Shown one piece after another: positions 8,093 to 16,297 of a stretch of DNA of 64,000 nt. This DNA comes from Nocardiopsis sp. NRRL B-16309 (GTDB lineage Bacteria > Actinomycetota > Actinomycetes > Streptosporangiales > Streptosporangiaceae): assembly GCF_001279585.1 (NCBI RefSeq), contig NZ_LGEC01000065.1, positions 264,045 to 328,044 of the forward strand, read 5' to 3'. The notes under the pieces are model-generated. The model was not told the DNA's origin and searched no databases. It was given only the letters and a program-made list of their open reading frames with translations. The translations under genes were made by a program, and so were the position numbers. How positions within the stretch are numbered: the first letter of the stretch is position 1; every line of letters starts with the position of its first letter.

Positions 8093-8317
8093 GGAGACAC
8101 GTTCCTTGGGAAGACGGAAAGTCAGATCCGGACGGCCCGCGGACCGTTCACCGCGAAGGCGAATCGGCTCCCGCGACCCGTGAGACACAACGGTGCCCCA
8201 CCCAGAAAATTCCATAGCGATGGCAAACGCCACGCAAGGAGGAAGGTGTCTCCGCGTCGGGGACGGGCCCTGGGGCACGCCCACGCCCGCGGAGAGACGA
8301 CTTTGGCCGCGACCGGT

Positions 8318-8416
8318 CTACTTCTTGTTGCGACGCGCGACACGCGTGCGCTTGAGCAGCTTGCGGTGCTTCTTCTTCGCCATCCGCTTGCGACGCTTCT
8401 TGATGACGGAACCCAT
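8318..8416 (-). CDS. small basic ribosomal protein bS22-like (AURKAIP1/COX24 domain)
   Basis: A 32-residue, extremely basic peptide: MGSVIKKRRKRMAKKKHRKL followed by LKRTRVARRNKK. This matches the AURKAIP1/COX24-domain peptide conserved across Actinobacteria, whose mycobacterial member was identified in ribosome structures as the small-subunit protein bS22. The ATG at 8416 gives exactly the family's length and N terminus. It lies alone between the epimerase gene and the phosphatase gene with over 200 bases on either side. Confidence 0.9.
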   Translation of the reverse strand: MGSVIKKRRKRMAKKKHRKLLKRTRVARRNKK

Positions 8417-8638
8417 GGGATCACCTTCTCGCTGACGATGCGTACGGACATGCCGAACCGCTGGCGGTGAGCACCGGCAGGGGTTCGGATGCGACTGCTG
8501 GGGTCGCCGGACATCGGCGCGTACGGAGCACGCGCGGAAGCCGGGCGATCCGGGGCGGACCCCGGGGAGGCCGACGCTGGAAACGCACACCTACCGCACC
8601 CGAAGGCCCAGCTTACCGTGACGGGTGTGCGGTCCGGG

Positions 8639-9274
8639 TCACGCCCCGGGGACGGAGGCCCCGTCGACGTACAGCGCGGCGGCCGGTTCGGCGTAGCTCA
8701 CACTGGCCAGGCGGTGATCGGCGAAGGTCAGTGACGTCACACTCGCCAGATTGCATTCGCGCCGGTCCGGGCGGTGCCACAGCCGCCTCGCCTCGGCCGC
8801 GCGGCGGGCCGTCCAGATGGGCAGCTGGTGGCTGACACAGACCGCCTCACGGCCCCAGGCGGCCCGGCGGGCGACCTTGATCGCCGACACCATCCGCGCG
8901 AGGATCTCGGTGTAGGGCTCGCCCCAGGACGGCAGGAACGGGTTGTAGAGCCGTCTGAGCACCCGTGGATCGCGGGCCGAGCGCGCCGACAGCGACATCC
9001 CCTGGAACCTGTTGCCCGCCTCGATGAGGCGGTCGTCCAGCGTCACCGGCAGGTCCAGCATCTTCTGCAGCGGGATCGCGGTCTCCTGGGTGCGGTCCAG
9101 CGGCGAGGAGTACAGGGCGGCGATGTCGTGCCCCTCGAACCACTCGGCGGCCGTCTCGGCCATGCGCTGGCCCCGATCGCTCAGGTGGAAGTCGGGGAGC
9201 CGCCCGTACAGGACCTTGTCCGGGTTGTACACCTCGCCGTGCCTGAGCAGGTGCACGACGGTGGTCGTGGTCAT
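8639..9274 (-). CDS. histidine phosphatase (phosphoglycerate-mutase-like)
   Basis: A 211-residue histidine phosphatase. The catalytic RHG lies at residues 11-13 (HLLRHGEVYNP), with the second-half features YSSPLDRTQETA and the distal catalytic His in CVSHQLPIW. These enzymes transfer phosphate through a phosphohistidine on small substrates; the physiological substrate cannot be read from sequence. The ATG at 9274 lies 32 bases after the hemL stop, so the two are probably cotranscribed, an arrangement common in related actinobacteria. Confidence 0.88.
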   Translation of the reverse strand: MTTTTVVHLLRHGEVYNPDKVLYGRLPDFHLSDRGQRMAETAAEWFEGHDIAALYSSPLDRTQETAIPLQKMLDLPVTLDDRLIEAGNRFQGMSLSARSARDPRVLRRLYNPFLPSWGEPYTEILARMVSAIKVARRAAWGREAVCVSHQLPIWTARRAAEARRLWHRPDRRECNLASVTSLTFADHRLASVSYAEPAAALYVDGASVPGA

Positions 9275-9306
9275 CGTGTTCGTCCTTGTCTCGGTGTCGG
9301 GACTGG

Positions 9307-10602
9307 TCAGCCCTGCGCTTCGGCGGCAGCCCGAGCCGCCCGGGGCAGGGCCGAGACCACCTGGTCGATGGCCGCGTCGTCGTGGGCCGCGGAGAAGAAC
9401 CACGCCTCGAAGGCCGCGGGCGGCAGGTACACGCCCTGGTCGAGCATCGCGTGGAAGAACGCGGAGAAGGCCGCGGTGTCGGTGGTACGGGCACTGTCGA
9501 AGTCGGTCACCTCCCGGTCGGTGAAGAACACCGTGAAGAGGTTGCCGCCGCCCTGGACCCGGTGCGCGACGCCGGCGGCGCTGAGCGCCTTGGAGACCTC
9601 GGCCTCCACCTGCGCGGAGACGCGGTCGATGTGGGCGTAGACCTCGGGGGTCGCGGCGCGCAGCGTGGCGAGCCCGGCCGCCGTGGCCAGCGGGTTCCCG
9701 GAGAGGGTTCCGGCCTGGTAGACGGGACCGTCCGGCGCGAGGCGGTCCATGATCTCGGCCCGGCCGCCGAACGCGGCCGCGGGCAGGCCGCCGCCCATGA
9801 CCTTGCCGAAGGTCATGAGGTCGGGGGCGACCTCCTCCAGGCCGAACCAGCCGGAGGCGGAGACGCGGAAGCCGGTGAGGACCTCGTCGAGGATCAGCAG
9901 GGCGCCGTTGGCGTGCGCGATCTCCTTGAGGCGGGCGTTGAACCCGTCCTTGGGCGGGACGACGCCCATGTTGGCGGGGCAGGCCTCGGCGATGACGCAC
10001 GCGATGTCGTCGCCGTGCTCGGCGAAGGCGCGCTCGACGGCCGCGGGGTCGTTGTAGGGGAGCACGAGGGTGTCGGCCGCGCTCGCGCCGGTCACACCCG
10101 GGGAGTCGGGGAGCGCGAAGGTGGCCAGACCGGACCCGGCGGCGGCCAGGAGGGCGTCGACGTGGCCGTGGTAGTTGCCCGCGAACTTGATGATCTTGCT
10201 GCGCCCGGTGTAGCCGCGGGCGAGGCGGATCGCGGACATGGTCGCCTCGGTGCCGGAGTTGACCAGGCGGACCTTCTCCACGGGCGTGCGCGCCACGATC
10301 AGCTCGGCGAGTTCCACCTCGCCCCGCGTCGGCGCGCCGTAGGAGGTCCCGGCGTCGACCGCGTGGTGGAGGGCGGACACGACCGGGGGCGCGGCGTGGC
10401 CGAGGATCAGCGGTCCCCAGGAGCACACGAGGTCGACGTACCGGTGTCCCTCGGTGTCGGTGAGGTAGGGGCCCTCACCCTTGGCGAAGAAGGGCGGAGT
10501 GCCGCCGACGGCGCCGAAGGCGCGCACGGGCGAGTTCACGCCACCAGGGACGACGGCGGTGGCCCGACGGAAGAGCTCTGCGGAAGTCTGTTGAGTACCC
10601 AC
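9307..10602 (-). CDS. hemL: glutamate-1-semialdehyde 2,1-aminomutase
   Basis: A 431-residue PLP enzyme that converts glutamate-1-semialdehyde to 5-aminolevulinate, completing the C5 route begun by HemA in this window. Diagnostic features are the N-terminal PGGVNSPVRAF, the substrate-loop NSGTEATMSAIRLAR, the PLP aspartate in LILDEVLTGFR, the Schiff-base lysine Lys267 in MTFGKVMGGG, and YQAGTLSGNP. The GTG start at 10602 gives the family N terminus. It is about 10 kb from the other hem genes and reads in the same direction, upstream of a histidine phosphatase. Confidence 0.96.
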   Translation of the reverse strand: MGTQQTSAELFRRATAVVPGGVNSPVRAFGAVGGTPPFFAKGEGPYLTDTEGHRYVDLVCSWGPLILGHAAPPVVSALHHAVDAGTSYGAPTRGEVELAELIVARTPVEKVRLVNSGTEATMSAIRLARGYTGRSKIIKFAGNYHGHVDALLAAAGSGLATFALPDSPGVTGASAADTLVLPYNDPAAVERAFAEHGDDIACVIAEACPANMGVVPPKDGFNARLKEIAHANGALLILDEVLTGFRVSASGWFGLEEVAPDLMTFGKVMGGGLPAAAFGGRAEIMDRLAPDGPVYQAGTLSGNPLATAAGLATLRAATPEVYAHIDRVSAQVEAEVSKALSAAGVAHRVQGGGNLFTVFFTDREVTDFDSARTTDTAAFSAFFHAMLDQGVYLPPAAFEAWFFSAAHDDAAIDQVVSALPRAARAAAEAQG

Positions 10603-10929
10603 GTCACCAGTGTGTCAGTTGCGCCCCCCGACCTGACCGTGACCCGCCCCGCACCGGAGGCTCGTTCAGGGCCCTGAGCAGCCGCTCAGTCACGGAGCAT
10701 GACGCGGACGACCCGGTGGACCCCCGTGCTGGGGTCGCGACGGCCATCGCTCGGGAACATGGCTCATCCGCTCAGGCAGAGTCCGTCATGGAAGCCGGCC
10801 GGTTCGGAGAACCGGACACGGGGGTGGGCCGTCGGGTCGGCCACCCGTGGACCCGAGGTATCGGAGAAGCCCGTGAACACGTGCGCCCCGCTCTGGGGGC
10901 GGGGCAGGGCACACGGTTCGGGGCGGGTG
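10603..10929. other. gene-free stretch with a possible terminator
   Basis: These 327 bases lie between the PAP2 gene and hemL. A 7-bp hairpin GCCCCGC/GCGGGGC at 10885-10905 lies just after the PAP2 stop and may terminate it. Another imperfect stem rich in GGGTGG/CCACCC lies near 10824-10850. No coding frame here looks real. Confidence 0.35.
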
Positions 10930-11589
10930 TCAGGCGTGGGTGAGGGTGTGCTCGTCGTCGTGGCGGTCGGCGGGTCGGTCGGACCCGGCGGAGCGGACGA
11001 GGGGGCGCAGGCGGTCGACGGTCGCGAGGCGCTCGACGAACAGCGTGAGCGGGCGGGCCAGGGCGAGCGAGACCACCGTCGCGACCAGGGCGCCGAGCAG
11101 GAGTCCGACCGTGACGTCGTGCGGGTAGTGGACCCCGACGGCGACGCGTGAGAAGGCCTCCAGCGCGGCGAAGACCGCGATGACGACGGCGATGCGCCGC
11201 CAGGCCAGGATCAGGGCCGCCGCGGCGGCGCCCGCGATGGCGGCGTGGTTGCTGGGGAAGGACCAGTCGCCGGCGGGCGGGCAGGCGGCCGCGGTGACCA
11301 GGTCGGTCATCGCCTGGCAGGGCCGCTGTTGGGCGACGGCCTCCTTGACGGTGCGGCTGACCAGGTAGGCGACGACCGTGGCGACGGGGGCGAGGAGCGC
11401 CAGGCCCACCGCGCGCGCGTCGACGGACCGGGCGCGCCACCACGAGGCCAGGAACAGCACCGCGAAGACTCCGAGCAGGAGTTCGGTGCCCAGGTCGAAC
11501 GCGTGCCGCCAGGCGGGGTCGAGTTCGGCGACCGCACCGACCACCGCGCGCGACCAGGCCGAACTGACGCGGAGGATCTCCGTGGTCAT
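10930..11589 (-). CDS. PAP2-family membrane phosphatase
   Basis: A 219-residue multi-pass protein of the phosphatidic acid phosphatase type 2 superfamily. The three signature motifs are in order: KEAVAQQRP, PSNHAA, and SRVAVGVHYPHD. Five or six hydrophobic helices are visible. Such enzymes dephosphorylate lipid pyrophosphates or phosphates, for example undecaprenyl pyrophosphate, on the outer membrane face. The start at 11589 places TTEILR just before the first helix; the longer open frame upstream looks non-coding. The C-terminal tail is hydrophilic and rich in Asp, Arg and His. Confidence 0.85.
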   Translation of the reverse strand: MTTEILRVSSAWSRAVVGAVAELDPAWRHAFDLGTELLLGVFAVLFLASWWRARSVDARAVGLALLAPVATVVAYLVSRTVKEAVAQQRPCQAMTDLVTAAACPPAGDWSFPSNHAAIAGAAAAALILAWRRIAVVIAVFAALEAFSRVAVGVHYPHDVTVGLLLGALVATVVSLALARPLTLFVERLATVDRLRPLVRSAGSDRPADRHDDEHTLTHA

Positions 11590-11842
11590 CTCTCTCCAAG
11601 GGGTGATCGGGGAGAAGTCACACGGTGGGGGAACGATCGGACAACGCACGGATGTCCGACGGGTGACTGCACTCCCAAGGATGGGTGAACGAGAAGGTCT
11701 CATCCTGGCACCCGCGGGAGCCGTCGGAGCCGGAAATACGCCCGGACCGACGAAGGAGACGCGCCGCCCCGACGAAAGGCGGTGGGGTGACCGGTCAGTA
11801 GTTTGGGGGCGACCACCCGTCTGACCACCCATCGGAGCTGTC

Positions 11843-12325
11843 ATGGCCACGACCTTCACCACCGCGGACCTCATCGACGACCACGGCGACACCCTGCGCA
11901 GCTGCTCCACGCAGTTCCGTCAGCTGGGCGGCCGAGCGCGGTTCTCCGGCCCGATCCGTACCGTCAAGTGCCACGAGGACAACGGCCTGGTGAAGAAGGT
12001 CCTCAACTCACCCGGCGAGGGCGCCGTCCTGGTCGTGGACGGCGGCGGGTCCCTGCGCAGCGCCCTGATGGGGGACATGATCGCCGAGTCGGCGGTGGCC
12101 AACGGGTGGGCGGGCGTGGTGATCCACGGCGCCGTGCGCGACACCGTCGCCCTGGCCGGGCTCGACCTCGGCGTCAAGGCCCTGGGCGCCAACCCCCGCA
12201 AGTCGGTCAAGGACGGCGCCGGGCTGGTGGACGTTCCCGTCACCTTCGGGGACGTCGCCTTCGTCCCCGGCGAGTGGCTCTACAGCGACGAGGACGGCAT
12301 CGTCGTCAACGCCGCGCGGATCTGA
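11843..12325 (+). CDS. rraA: RraA family protein (regulator of RNase E activity / HMG aldolase-like)
   Basis: A 160-residue member of the RraA family, full length. Matching blocks are TTADLIDDHGD at the N terminus, VDGGGSLRSALMGDMIAESA, WAGVVIHGAVRDT and LGANPRKSVKDGAG. In E. coli RraA binds RNase E and lowers its activity; close homologues are class II 4-hydroxy-4-methyl-2-oxoglutarate aldolases, and the motif GDMIAESA...GAVRD suits either. Which function applies here cannot be told. It stands alone on the plus strand, convergent with the next genes. Confidence 0.9.
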   Translation: MATTFTTADLIDDHGDTLRSCSTQFRQLGGRARFSGPIRTVKCHEDNGLVKKVLNSPGEGAVLVVDGGGSLRSALMGDMIAESAVANGWAGVVIHGAVRDTVALAGLDLGVKALGANPRKSVKDGAGLVDVPVTFGDVAFVPGEWLYSDEDGIVVNAARI

Positions 12326-12418
12326 GGCGGCACCACTGGGAGACGACCGGGACCACGGCGGCCGTCGCACGGGCCGCCCCGCGCGACGGCTCCGGCGGCG
12401 CCGCGGACGGTACCGCCG

Positions 12419-13030
12419 CTACCGCGCGTCCGGCCCGGTGGGCGCGTGGGGCGGGTGCTCGATCTCGGCCAGGGCGTCCTCACCGCGGATCGACCGGAGC
12501 ACCTCGGTCTCGATCCGGACGCGTTCCACCGTGTCGGACAGTTCGGCGTCGGACCGGTCCGCCTCCTCCCGCGCGAGGTAGGAGCGGATACTGCCGAGCG
12601 CCCCGGAGACGGTGTCGGCGCGTCGGCGCAGCCGGTCGAGGAGTTCGTGCTCCTCCTCGGCACGGGTCCGGTCGAAGGCCGCCAGCTGTGCGTCGATCCG
12701 CGTGGCGTGGTGGTCCAGGTCGGCCAGCTGCCCGCGCAGTTCCCCCACGGGCGCGCCCGCGGAATCCGCGCGCTCCAGGAGGTCATGGGCGGCGCGGACC
12801 TGTCCGCGCAGGTCCACGGAGAAGGGGCCCGCGGCGCCCACGACGGTCGGTGCCGACACGGACGCGGACCCGGGCGGTTCCCGGATCGACGCCCACCGCC
12901 CCGCCCGGATGGTGCGCGCCACGTGCCGGGAGGTCTCGACCGCCAGTACGACGGTCCCTCCGAGGACGAGCACGCCGATGACGGAGAGCAGGACCAGGAT
13001 GCCGATGAGCGGCGGAGTGATGACGGCCAC
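12419..13030 (-). CDS. hypothetical single-pass coiled-coil protein
   Basis: A 203-residue protein not recognised. It opens with a long hydrophobic anchor (about 6-31, LIGILVLLSVIGVLVLGGTV) followed by a basic juxtamembrane region and, from about 75 to 185, heptad-like helical sequence rich in Leu, Arg and Glu (DLLERADSAG, ELRGQLADLD, ERVRIETEVLRSI). The topology suggests a cytoplasmic coiled coil tethered to the membrane. It is followed upstream by another membrane protein gene on the same strand, so the two may be cotranscribed. Confidence 0.6.
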   Translation of the reverse strand: MAVITPPLIGILVLLSVIGVLVLGGTVVLAVETSRHVARTIRAGRWASIREPPGSASVSAPTVVGAAGPFSVDLRGQVRAAHDLLERADSAGAPVGELRGQLADLDHHATRIDAQLAAFDRTRAEEEHELLDRLRRRADTVSGALGSIRSYLAREEADRSDAELSDTVERVRIETEVLRSIRGEDALAEIEHPPHAPTGPDAR

Positions 13031-13062
13031 CTTCCCTTCGCGGGTCTTCGCTTCGTGCCAGA

Positions 13063-13102
13063 GCCCTCACGAGCCGCTCCCGGCCCTCACGAGCCGCTCC
13101 GG
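13063..13102. repeat. 20-bp tandem duplication over a stop codon
   Basis: A unit starting GCCCTCACGAGCCGCTCC occurs at 13063 and again at 13083. The second copy contains the last codons and TGA of the minus-strand gene ending at 13087; the first copy lies immediately beyond it. The same kind of 3'-end duplication occurs after pstB. Confidence 0.75.
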
Positions 13103-13809
13103 TTCCCGTGCCTCCAGCTCTGGTCGCCGACCAGGGGGACGGCGCACCCCAGGGCCATCGCGGGTGCGAGCAGGGCGACCAGGGGCGCCGCGTGGACCGC
13201 TTCGGGGAGCAGCGACCCGACCGAGGCGACCACCGCGCCGACCACGACGACCGCCGCTCCCACGGGTCGGCGCGCGCGGTCCCACCAGCGGGCGACCACG
13301 TGTCCGTTCCCGGTAGGCGTGCGCCGGAGCGCCACCGCCAGCCCGAGCCCGACCAGCAGCCCCGACGTGAACAGGACGAGAAGTCGTTCCAGGGGCAGGA
13401 ACAGCGCGCGGCCCGCCTCCTCGTGCAGAAGGACCGTGTGCGCGGCCAGCAGGAACACGGCGATGAGCACCAGGAAGGCGTTCATCAGCGCACGGTCGGA
13501 CCGGCCCGACCAGTGCCGGGGCAGGCCCATGCCTCGGTGGAGCGCCGGACCGAGGAGTGGACCGAGGGCCATGGAGCCGACGATCATCGCCGTGACGCCC
13601 GGCATCGCAGCCGCCATCAGCAGGCGCGGGGGCCGCGACCCGTCACCGCCGAACGCCGCGTCCCCGGAGGCCCGCGTAGGCAGCTCCGCCCACAGGGCCA
13701 CCGACACACCCAGCATCGCCAGCACCGCCAACACTGAGAGGAGCACTCCCGCCCAGGGGAAGGAGGAGCCCTCCTCGTCGTCGCGGCCCCTCGTCATCTC
13801 TTCCCGCAC
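13087..13809 (-). CDS. hypothetical multi-pass membrane protein
   Basis: A 240-residue protein of unknown family. The GTG at 13809 is chosen because GGAGGAGG lies four bases upstream. Six hydrophobic segments are visible (for example WAGVLLSVLAVLAMLGV, MAAAMPGVTAMIVGSMAL, NAFLVLIAVFLLAAHTV, RLLVLFTSGLLVGLGLAV). The short N terminus is acidic and polar. There is no catalytic motif I can name. It sits 56 bases before the coiled-coil gene on the same strand, which may be its partner. Confidence 0.6.
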   Translation of the reverse strand: MREEMTRGRDDEEGSSFPWAGVLLSVLAVLAMLGVSVALWAELPTRASGDAAFGGDGSRPPRLLMAAAMPGVTAMIVGSMALGPLLGPALHRGMGLPRHWSGRSDRALMNAFLVLIAVFLLAAHTVLLHEEAGRALFLPLERLLVLFTSGLLVGLGLAVALRRTPTGNGHVVARWWDRARRPVGAAVVVVGAVVASVGSLLPEAVHAAPLVALLAPAMALGCAVPLVGDQSWRHGNRSGS

Positions 13810-14004
13810 CGTTCCTCCTCCGGGTCCGTCCGCCACCGTCACCGAGAATCTACGGAGCGGAGCTGAGCGGCACATCGACCGCCGGGCACGGGGCGGTCAC
13901 GTCCGTACCCGGACGGGCGGCATGCCGGAGGTCATGGCGGGAACGTGCCATCCGCACCTCCCGCTGCTCCGCTGGACCGGCTCCCGTCCGGCTACGCTCG
14001 GGGC

Positions 14005-14751
14005 ATGAGGTCGCCCACGCCCCTGCCCGACCTGTCCTCCTGGGTGGAACCGCGCGAGCGCCGCCCGCCCCGCGCCCTCGACCTGCTGTTCTGGGGCACG
14101 GTCGTGACCACGGGCCTGACCATGGGTCTGGCGTTCGCCGTCGAGGGCCGCGAGGCGTTGCTGGCGCTGGATCCGCTGCTGGGCGGGCTCATCCTCTCCA
14201 GCGCGGTGGGCCTGATACTCGTCCTCCTCCTGTGGCCGCTGCTGGCCTGGTCACCCGCCGCCCCCTGGCCGCGCAAGGCGGCCAGCGCGGTCTTCCTGGT
14301 CCTCACCCTGAGCGTCGTCTTCTTCGGCAACGCCACGGTCTACCTGCTGGTCTGCGTGGCCGCGATGAACGCCGTGGCCGTGTTCGGGATGTCCGGACTG
14401 CTCGGCTACGCGGCGCTGCTGTCCGGCTCGACCCTCGTCGCGGCCCTGGCCCTGCCCGGGGACCCGATCGCCGTCAGCCTGACGTACGCGGCCGGCCTGC
14501 TGTTCCTGGCGTTCCTGTCGGGCGTGGCCTTCATCGGGCTCGTGGTCTCCGCCCAGCGGTCCGCGCACACGCGTGAACTGCTCGCCGAACTGGAGGAGGC
14601 GCACGCCGACCTGCGCGGGCTGCGCGAACGCGTGACGGCGGTGCGGGGCTCGGTGACCTCCGGCAACCGGCCCGACGGCGGTTTCCGGCTCAGGGTGCGG
14701 ATTCCCGTGGCGGAACGGCCCGCCACGCTGACGGAGGGAGGGGTCGCGTGA
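14005..14751 (+). pseudogene. NarL-type sensor kinase lacking its catalytic core (in-frame internal deletion)
   Basis: A 248-residue product with five or six N-terminal membrane helices typical of a DesK/NarL-type histidine kinase, then the usual post-membrane helix HTRELLAELEEAHADLR. Where the phospho-acceptor His motif and the N and G1 boxes should follow (about 150 residues), the sequence jumps directly to GLRERVTAVRGSVTSG and GGFRLRVRIPV, the extreme end of a HATPase_c domain. The frame stays intact and still overlaps the response regulator start by GTGA. A -10 box TACGCT ends six bases before the ATG. It cannot be a kinase as written; whether it keeps a sensing role is unknown. Confidence 0.75.
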
Positions 14752-15470
14752 GCACGGTGTCGGTCCTGGTCGTGGACGACCAGATCCTGTTGCGGCAGGG
14801 GCTGCGGAAGCTCTTGGAGATCGAGGAGGGAGTCGAGGTCGTCGGTGACGCCGCCGACGGGATCGAGGCCCTGGAATTCCTCGCCGCCGGGCCCACCCCC
14901 GACGTGGCCCTCGTGGACGCCCGCATGCCGCGCATGGACGGGATCGAACTCATCGCCCGCATGCGCGCGGAGCACCCCGGCGTGGCCGCGGTCATCCTCA
15001 CCACCTTCGACGACGACGAACTCGTCTTCGGCGGTCTGCGCGCGGGTGCCCGCGGCTACCTGCTCAAGGACGTCCCTCCCGACGAACTGGTGTCGGCGAT
15101 CCGCCGGGCGGCCCGGGGCGACACCGTCCTCGGCGGTCGGGCCGCCGACCTCCTGGTGGCCGCGCTGGACGCCCCGCCCCCACCCGCGTCACCGTCCGCT
15201 CCCCCGCGGCCGGACTCGCCACTGTCCGAGCGCGAGGCGGAGGTCGCCCGCCTGGTCGGCACGGGCGCCACCAACCGGGAGATCGCGCGCGCCCTGTTCA
15301 TCACCGAGGGCACCGCCAAGAACCACGTCACCAGCATCCTGCGCAAACTCGGGCTGCGGGACCGCACCGCCCTGGCCCTGTGGGTCGGCGAGCGCGGATC
15401 GGCCGATGAGGCACCTCGCGCGAAGCCGACCACCGGCTCCGCGGATCAGGCCAGGGGGTGGGACCGGTAA
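14748..15470 (+). CDS. NarL/LuxR-family response regulator
   Basis: A 240-residue regulator with a receiver domain (acidic pocket Asp10/Asp11, phospho-acceptor Asp57 in ALVDARMPRMDG, Lys107 in GYLLKDV) and a C-terminal LuxR helix-turn-helix (about 160-225: LSEREAEVARLVGTGATNRE, then KNHVTSILRKLGLRDRT). A Pro/Ala linker joins them. All residues needed for phosphorylation are present although the kinase gene immediately upstream has lost its catalytic domain, so it may be phosphorylated by another kinase or act unphosphorylated. GTGA overlap with the upstream gene. Confidence 0.9.
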   Translation: MSTVSVLVVDDQILLRQGLRKLLEIEEGVEVVGDAADGIEALEFLAAGPTPDVALVDARMPRMDGIELIARMRAEHPGVAAVILTTFDDDELVFGGLRAGARGYLLKDVPPDELVSAIRRAARGDTVLGGRAADLLVAALDAPPPPASPSAPPRPDSPLSEREAEVARLVGTGATNREIARALFITEGTAKNHVTSILRKLGLRDRTALALWVGERGSADEAPRAKPTTGSADQARGWDR

Positions 15471-15546
15471 CGGCACTGAGTGGTCCCACGTGCTCCCACA
15501 TGCCCCCAGGCGGCTCCGCGCCGCCCGGCCCGGCCCGGCCATCCGG

Positions 15547-16203
15547 TCAGCCGCTGGGGAACTCCTCGCTGGCGTCGGCCAGGACGTCCAGCACCGCGAT
15601 GGGGTCGGGCAGCGGTACCGCCTCGTCCTCGTCGCGCGGCGCCCGGATCCAGGTGACCCGGCCGCCCGAGGGCAGCACCGAGGGCGCGCCCGGCACGAAG
15701 CTGTCCCGGCAGTGCCACCGCAGCCCGGGGGTCTCCTCCACCGTCTCGGGGACGGTGTCCAGGTGGCAGGACCACCACTCGTCCTCGTCCACCGGGGACC
15801 GGGTCGCCACGAAGAACAGGTAGCGGGAGGACTCCACCGCCGCGACGGGGCCCGCCGGGACACCCGAGCGGCCCATCCGCGCCAGCGCCATCACCCCGGC
15901 CTCGCGCGGCACGTCGAGGACGTCGAACACCCGGCCGGTCGGCAGGATCACGTTCGCGTCGGGGGTCGCGGTCCACCAGCGGCGGATGCGGTCGGGGTCG
16001 GTGCTGGCCTCGACACCCCACGCCATCGTCACCGGGTGCGCCGCCGGGTCGGGGCAGCCCATCCGGTCGCACGTACACGCCCGGTCCCGGCCGGGCCCGG
16101 CGCCGCGCACCACCGGCCATCCCAGACGCGCGTAGCGCAGTGCTGACTCCAGCATGCTGTCCGCCGCATGCCGTCGCTTCCGTCGGTACAGGACGTCGGC
16201 CAT
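15547..16203 (-). CDS. stand-alone bifunctional primase/polymerase N-terminal domain protein
   Basis: A 218-residue protein matching the Prim-Pol (bifunctional DNA primase/polymerase N-terminal) domain found alone in many actinobacteria. Features are the opening ESALRYARLGWPVVRG, a Cys cluster CTCDRMGCPDPAAHPVT, the WWTATPDANVILPTG strand and the late block LRWHCRDSFVPGAPSVLPSG. The usual acidic catalytic pair of full polymerases reads DVLDVP here, with only part of the motif visible, so activity is doubtful. No helicase or replication gene is adjacent. The ATG at 16203 is supported by the family N terminus. Confidence 0.78.
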   Translation of the reverse strand: MADVLYRRKRRHAADSMLESALRYARLGWPVVRGAGPGRDRACTCDRMGCPDPAAHPVTMAWGVEASTDPDRIRRWWTATPDANVILPTGRVFDVLDVPREAGVMALARMGRSGVPAGPVAAVESSRYLFFVATRSPVDEDEWWSCHLDTVPETVEETPGLRWHCRDSFVPGAPSVLPSGGRVTWIRAPRDEDEAVPLPDPIAVLDVLADASEEFPSG

Positions 16204-16297
16204 GGAACCCCCGGTGGTCGTGTGTAGATCCAGGCGCGGCCGACGAGTCCTGGCCCGCCGCCCGGCGACCGCGACCGGGGCGAAAGGCCTGGTCGTG

